From contig DUGS01000015.1 in assembly GCA_013331265.1 (NCBI GenBank), positions 1 through 6,343 of the forward strand: 6,343 nt of DNA, given 5' to 3'. This stretch comes from Methanosarcina sp. (GTDB lineage: Archaea > Halobacteriota > Methanosarcinia > Methanosarcinales > Methanosarcinaceae). The notes beneath the pieces are model-generated. The model saw only the letters and a program-made list of their open reading frames with translations. It had not been told where the DNA came from and searched no databases. A program made the position numbers and the translations under genes. Below, one piece after another: positions 5,804-6,343 of the stretch (positions within the stretch are counted from its first letter, which is position 1; each line of letters begins with the position of its first letter).

Positions 5804-6343
5804 TCAACGCCTCCCTGCCCTCTGGACTACCACTGAACCTTTTTCTGCTCCACTGTCCCTTAACTCTCTTCCAGTATAGTGGACAAAAACATCGTCCATT
5901 GAAGGTTTTTTTAGGTTCACTGCCTTAATTTTGATCCCCCCGATTCGAAGCCTGTCCATGATCTCGGGCAGCAGGTATGTGCCGTCCGTATTGACCAGGA
6001 CAACTATCCCTTTTGCTTTTTCCCTGATCCCCTTCACACTGTCAAGTTTCCTGAGAGACTCTGCAGCTTCCAGGTTGTTGCTGGTTTCCAGGTAAATAAG
6101 GTCCTCCCCAAGTGCATTTTTTAACTCCCAGGACCTGCCTGTGACAATTATTTTCCCGTGGTCTATGATGCTTATCCTGTCGCTGAGCTGGTCAGCTTCG
6201 TCCATATAATGGGTTGTCAGGAAAATGGTCGTGCCCTGCTGGTTGATATCTTTTACATATTCCCAGATCCTTATCCTGGTCTGAGGGTCAAGCCCTATTG
6301 TTGGCTCATCAAGGAAAAGCACTTTTGGTTGGGTCATAAGCCC
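5804..6343 (-). CDS. ABC transporter ATP-binding protein, C-terminal part (DrrA-like; 5' end outside window)
   Basis: The frame is open to the right window edge, and two codons (Gly-Leu) precede the first visible Met at 6337. That Met is internal: the sequence GLMTQPKVLFLDEPTIGLDP is the Walker B and D-loop region, which always lies in the middle of the domain. Also visible is the H-loop in TTHYMDEAD with its switch histidine. Walker A and the LSGGQ signature are beyond the window. A C-terminal extension of about 100 residues ends with PSMDDVFVHYTGRELRD, the pattern of DrrA-type ATPases that pair with ABC-2 permeases. It hydrolyses ATP on the inner face of the membrane to drive export by the permease encoded 3 bases downstream. 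About 180 of an expected 300 or so residues are visible. Confidence 0.93.
   Translation of the reverse strand, partial: GLMTQPKVLFLDEPTIGLDPQTRIRIWEYVKDINQQGTTIFLTTHYMDEADQLSDRISIIDHGKIIVTGRSWELKNALGEDLIYLETSNNLEAAESLRKLDSVKGIREKAKGIVVLVNTDGTYLLPEIMDRLRIGGIKIKAVNLKKPSMDDVFVHYTGRELRDSGAEKGSVVVQRAGRR

Noticed and set aside
4083..6343. ABC transporter and SDR as one drug-resistance or biosynthetic operon.
   Set aside because: ATPase and permease are clearly coupled, but the SDR is separated by about 170 bases with hairpins and its own TATA-like box, so a common function is not supported.

Overview
The window looks archaeal and most like a Methanosarcina-type methanogen. The evidence is indirect: GGTGA-type ribosome binding sites sit a few bases before starts, A/T-rich boxes resemble archaeal TATA elements, and the gene families present are common in Methanosarcinaceae. 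No rRNA, tRNA or CRISPR array is visible.

Left part (1-2271, + strand): the end of a type III-D-like CRISPR-Cas effector operon. The C-terminal part of a Csx19-like protein (cut by the window edge) overlaps by one base with a complete 668-residue RAMP protein of the TIGR03986 type. In related systems these are subunits of a Cas10-containing RNA-guided complex that targets RNA. Cas10, the other Cas7/Cas5-like subunits, Cas6 and any array would lie to the left, outside the window. This part is visibly more A/T-rich than the rest.

Middle part (2272-4082): a + strand 160-residue conserved protein of unknown function, with paired cysteines and a possible GyrI-like fold, converges on a minus-strand COG1926-type phosphoribosyltransferase. 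Upstream of the latter lies a 476-base stretch without an intact gene. It is not empty: it holds a near-perfect tandem repeat of 22 bases, a start-less C-terminal remnant of a short-chain dehydrogenase, a stem-loop followed by seven T on the minus strand, and two more perfect stem-loops.

Right part (4083-6343, minus strand): an intact short-chain dehydrogenase/reductase (SDR), a paralogue of the remnant. Upstream of it is a two-gene ABC-2 exporter: an ATPase truncated by the window edge and its six-helix permease, separated by 3 bases. ATPase and permease almost certainly form one transporter; the SDR has its own likely promoter and need not be linked in function.

The most interesting items are the type III-D effector operon end with its large insertion-bearing RAMP protein, the SDR gene remnant beside its intact relative, and the structured intergenic stretch between 3607 and 4082. 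I did not find a clearly new system. The CRISPR part belongs to a recognised but sparsely studied subtype.
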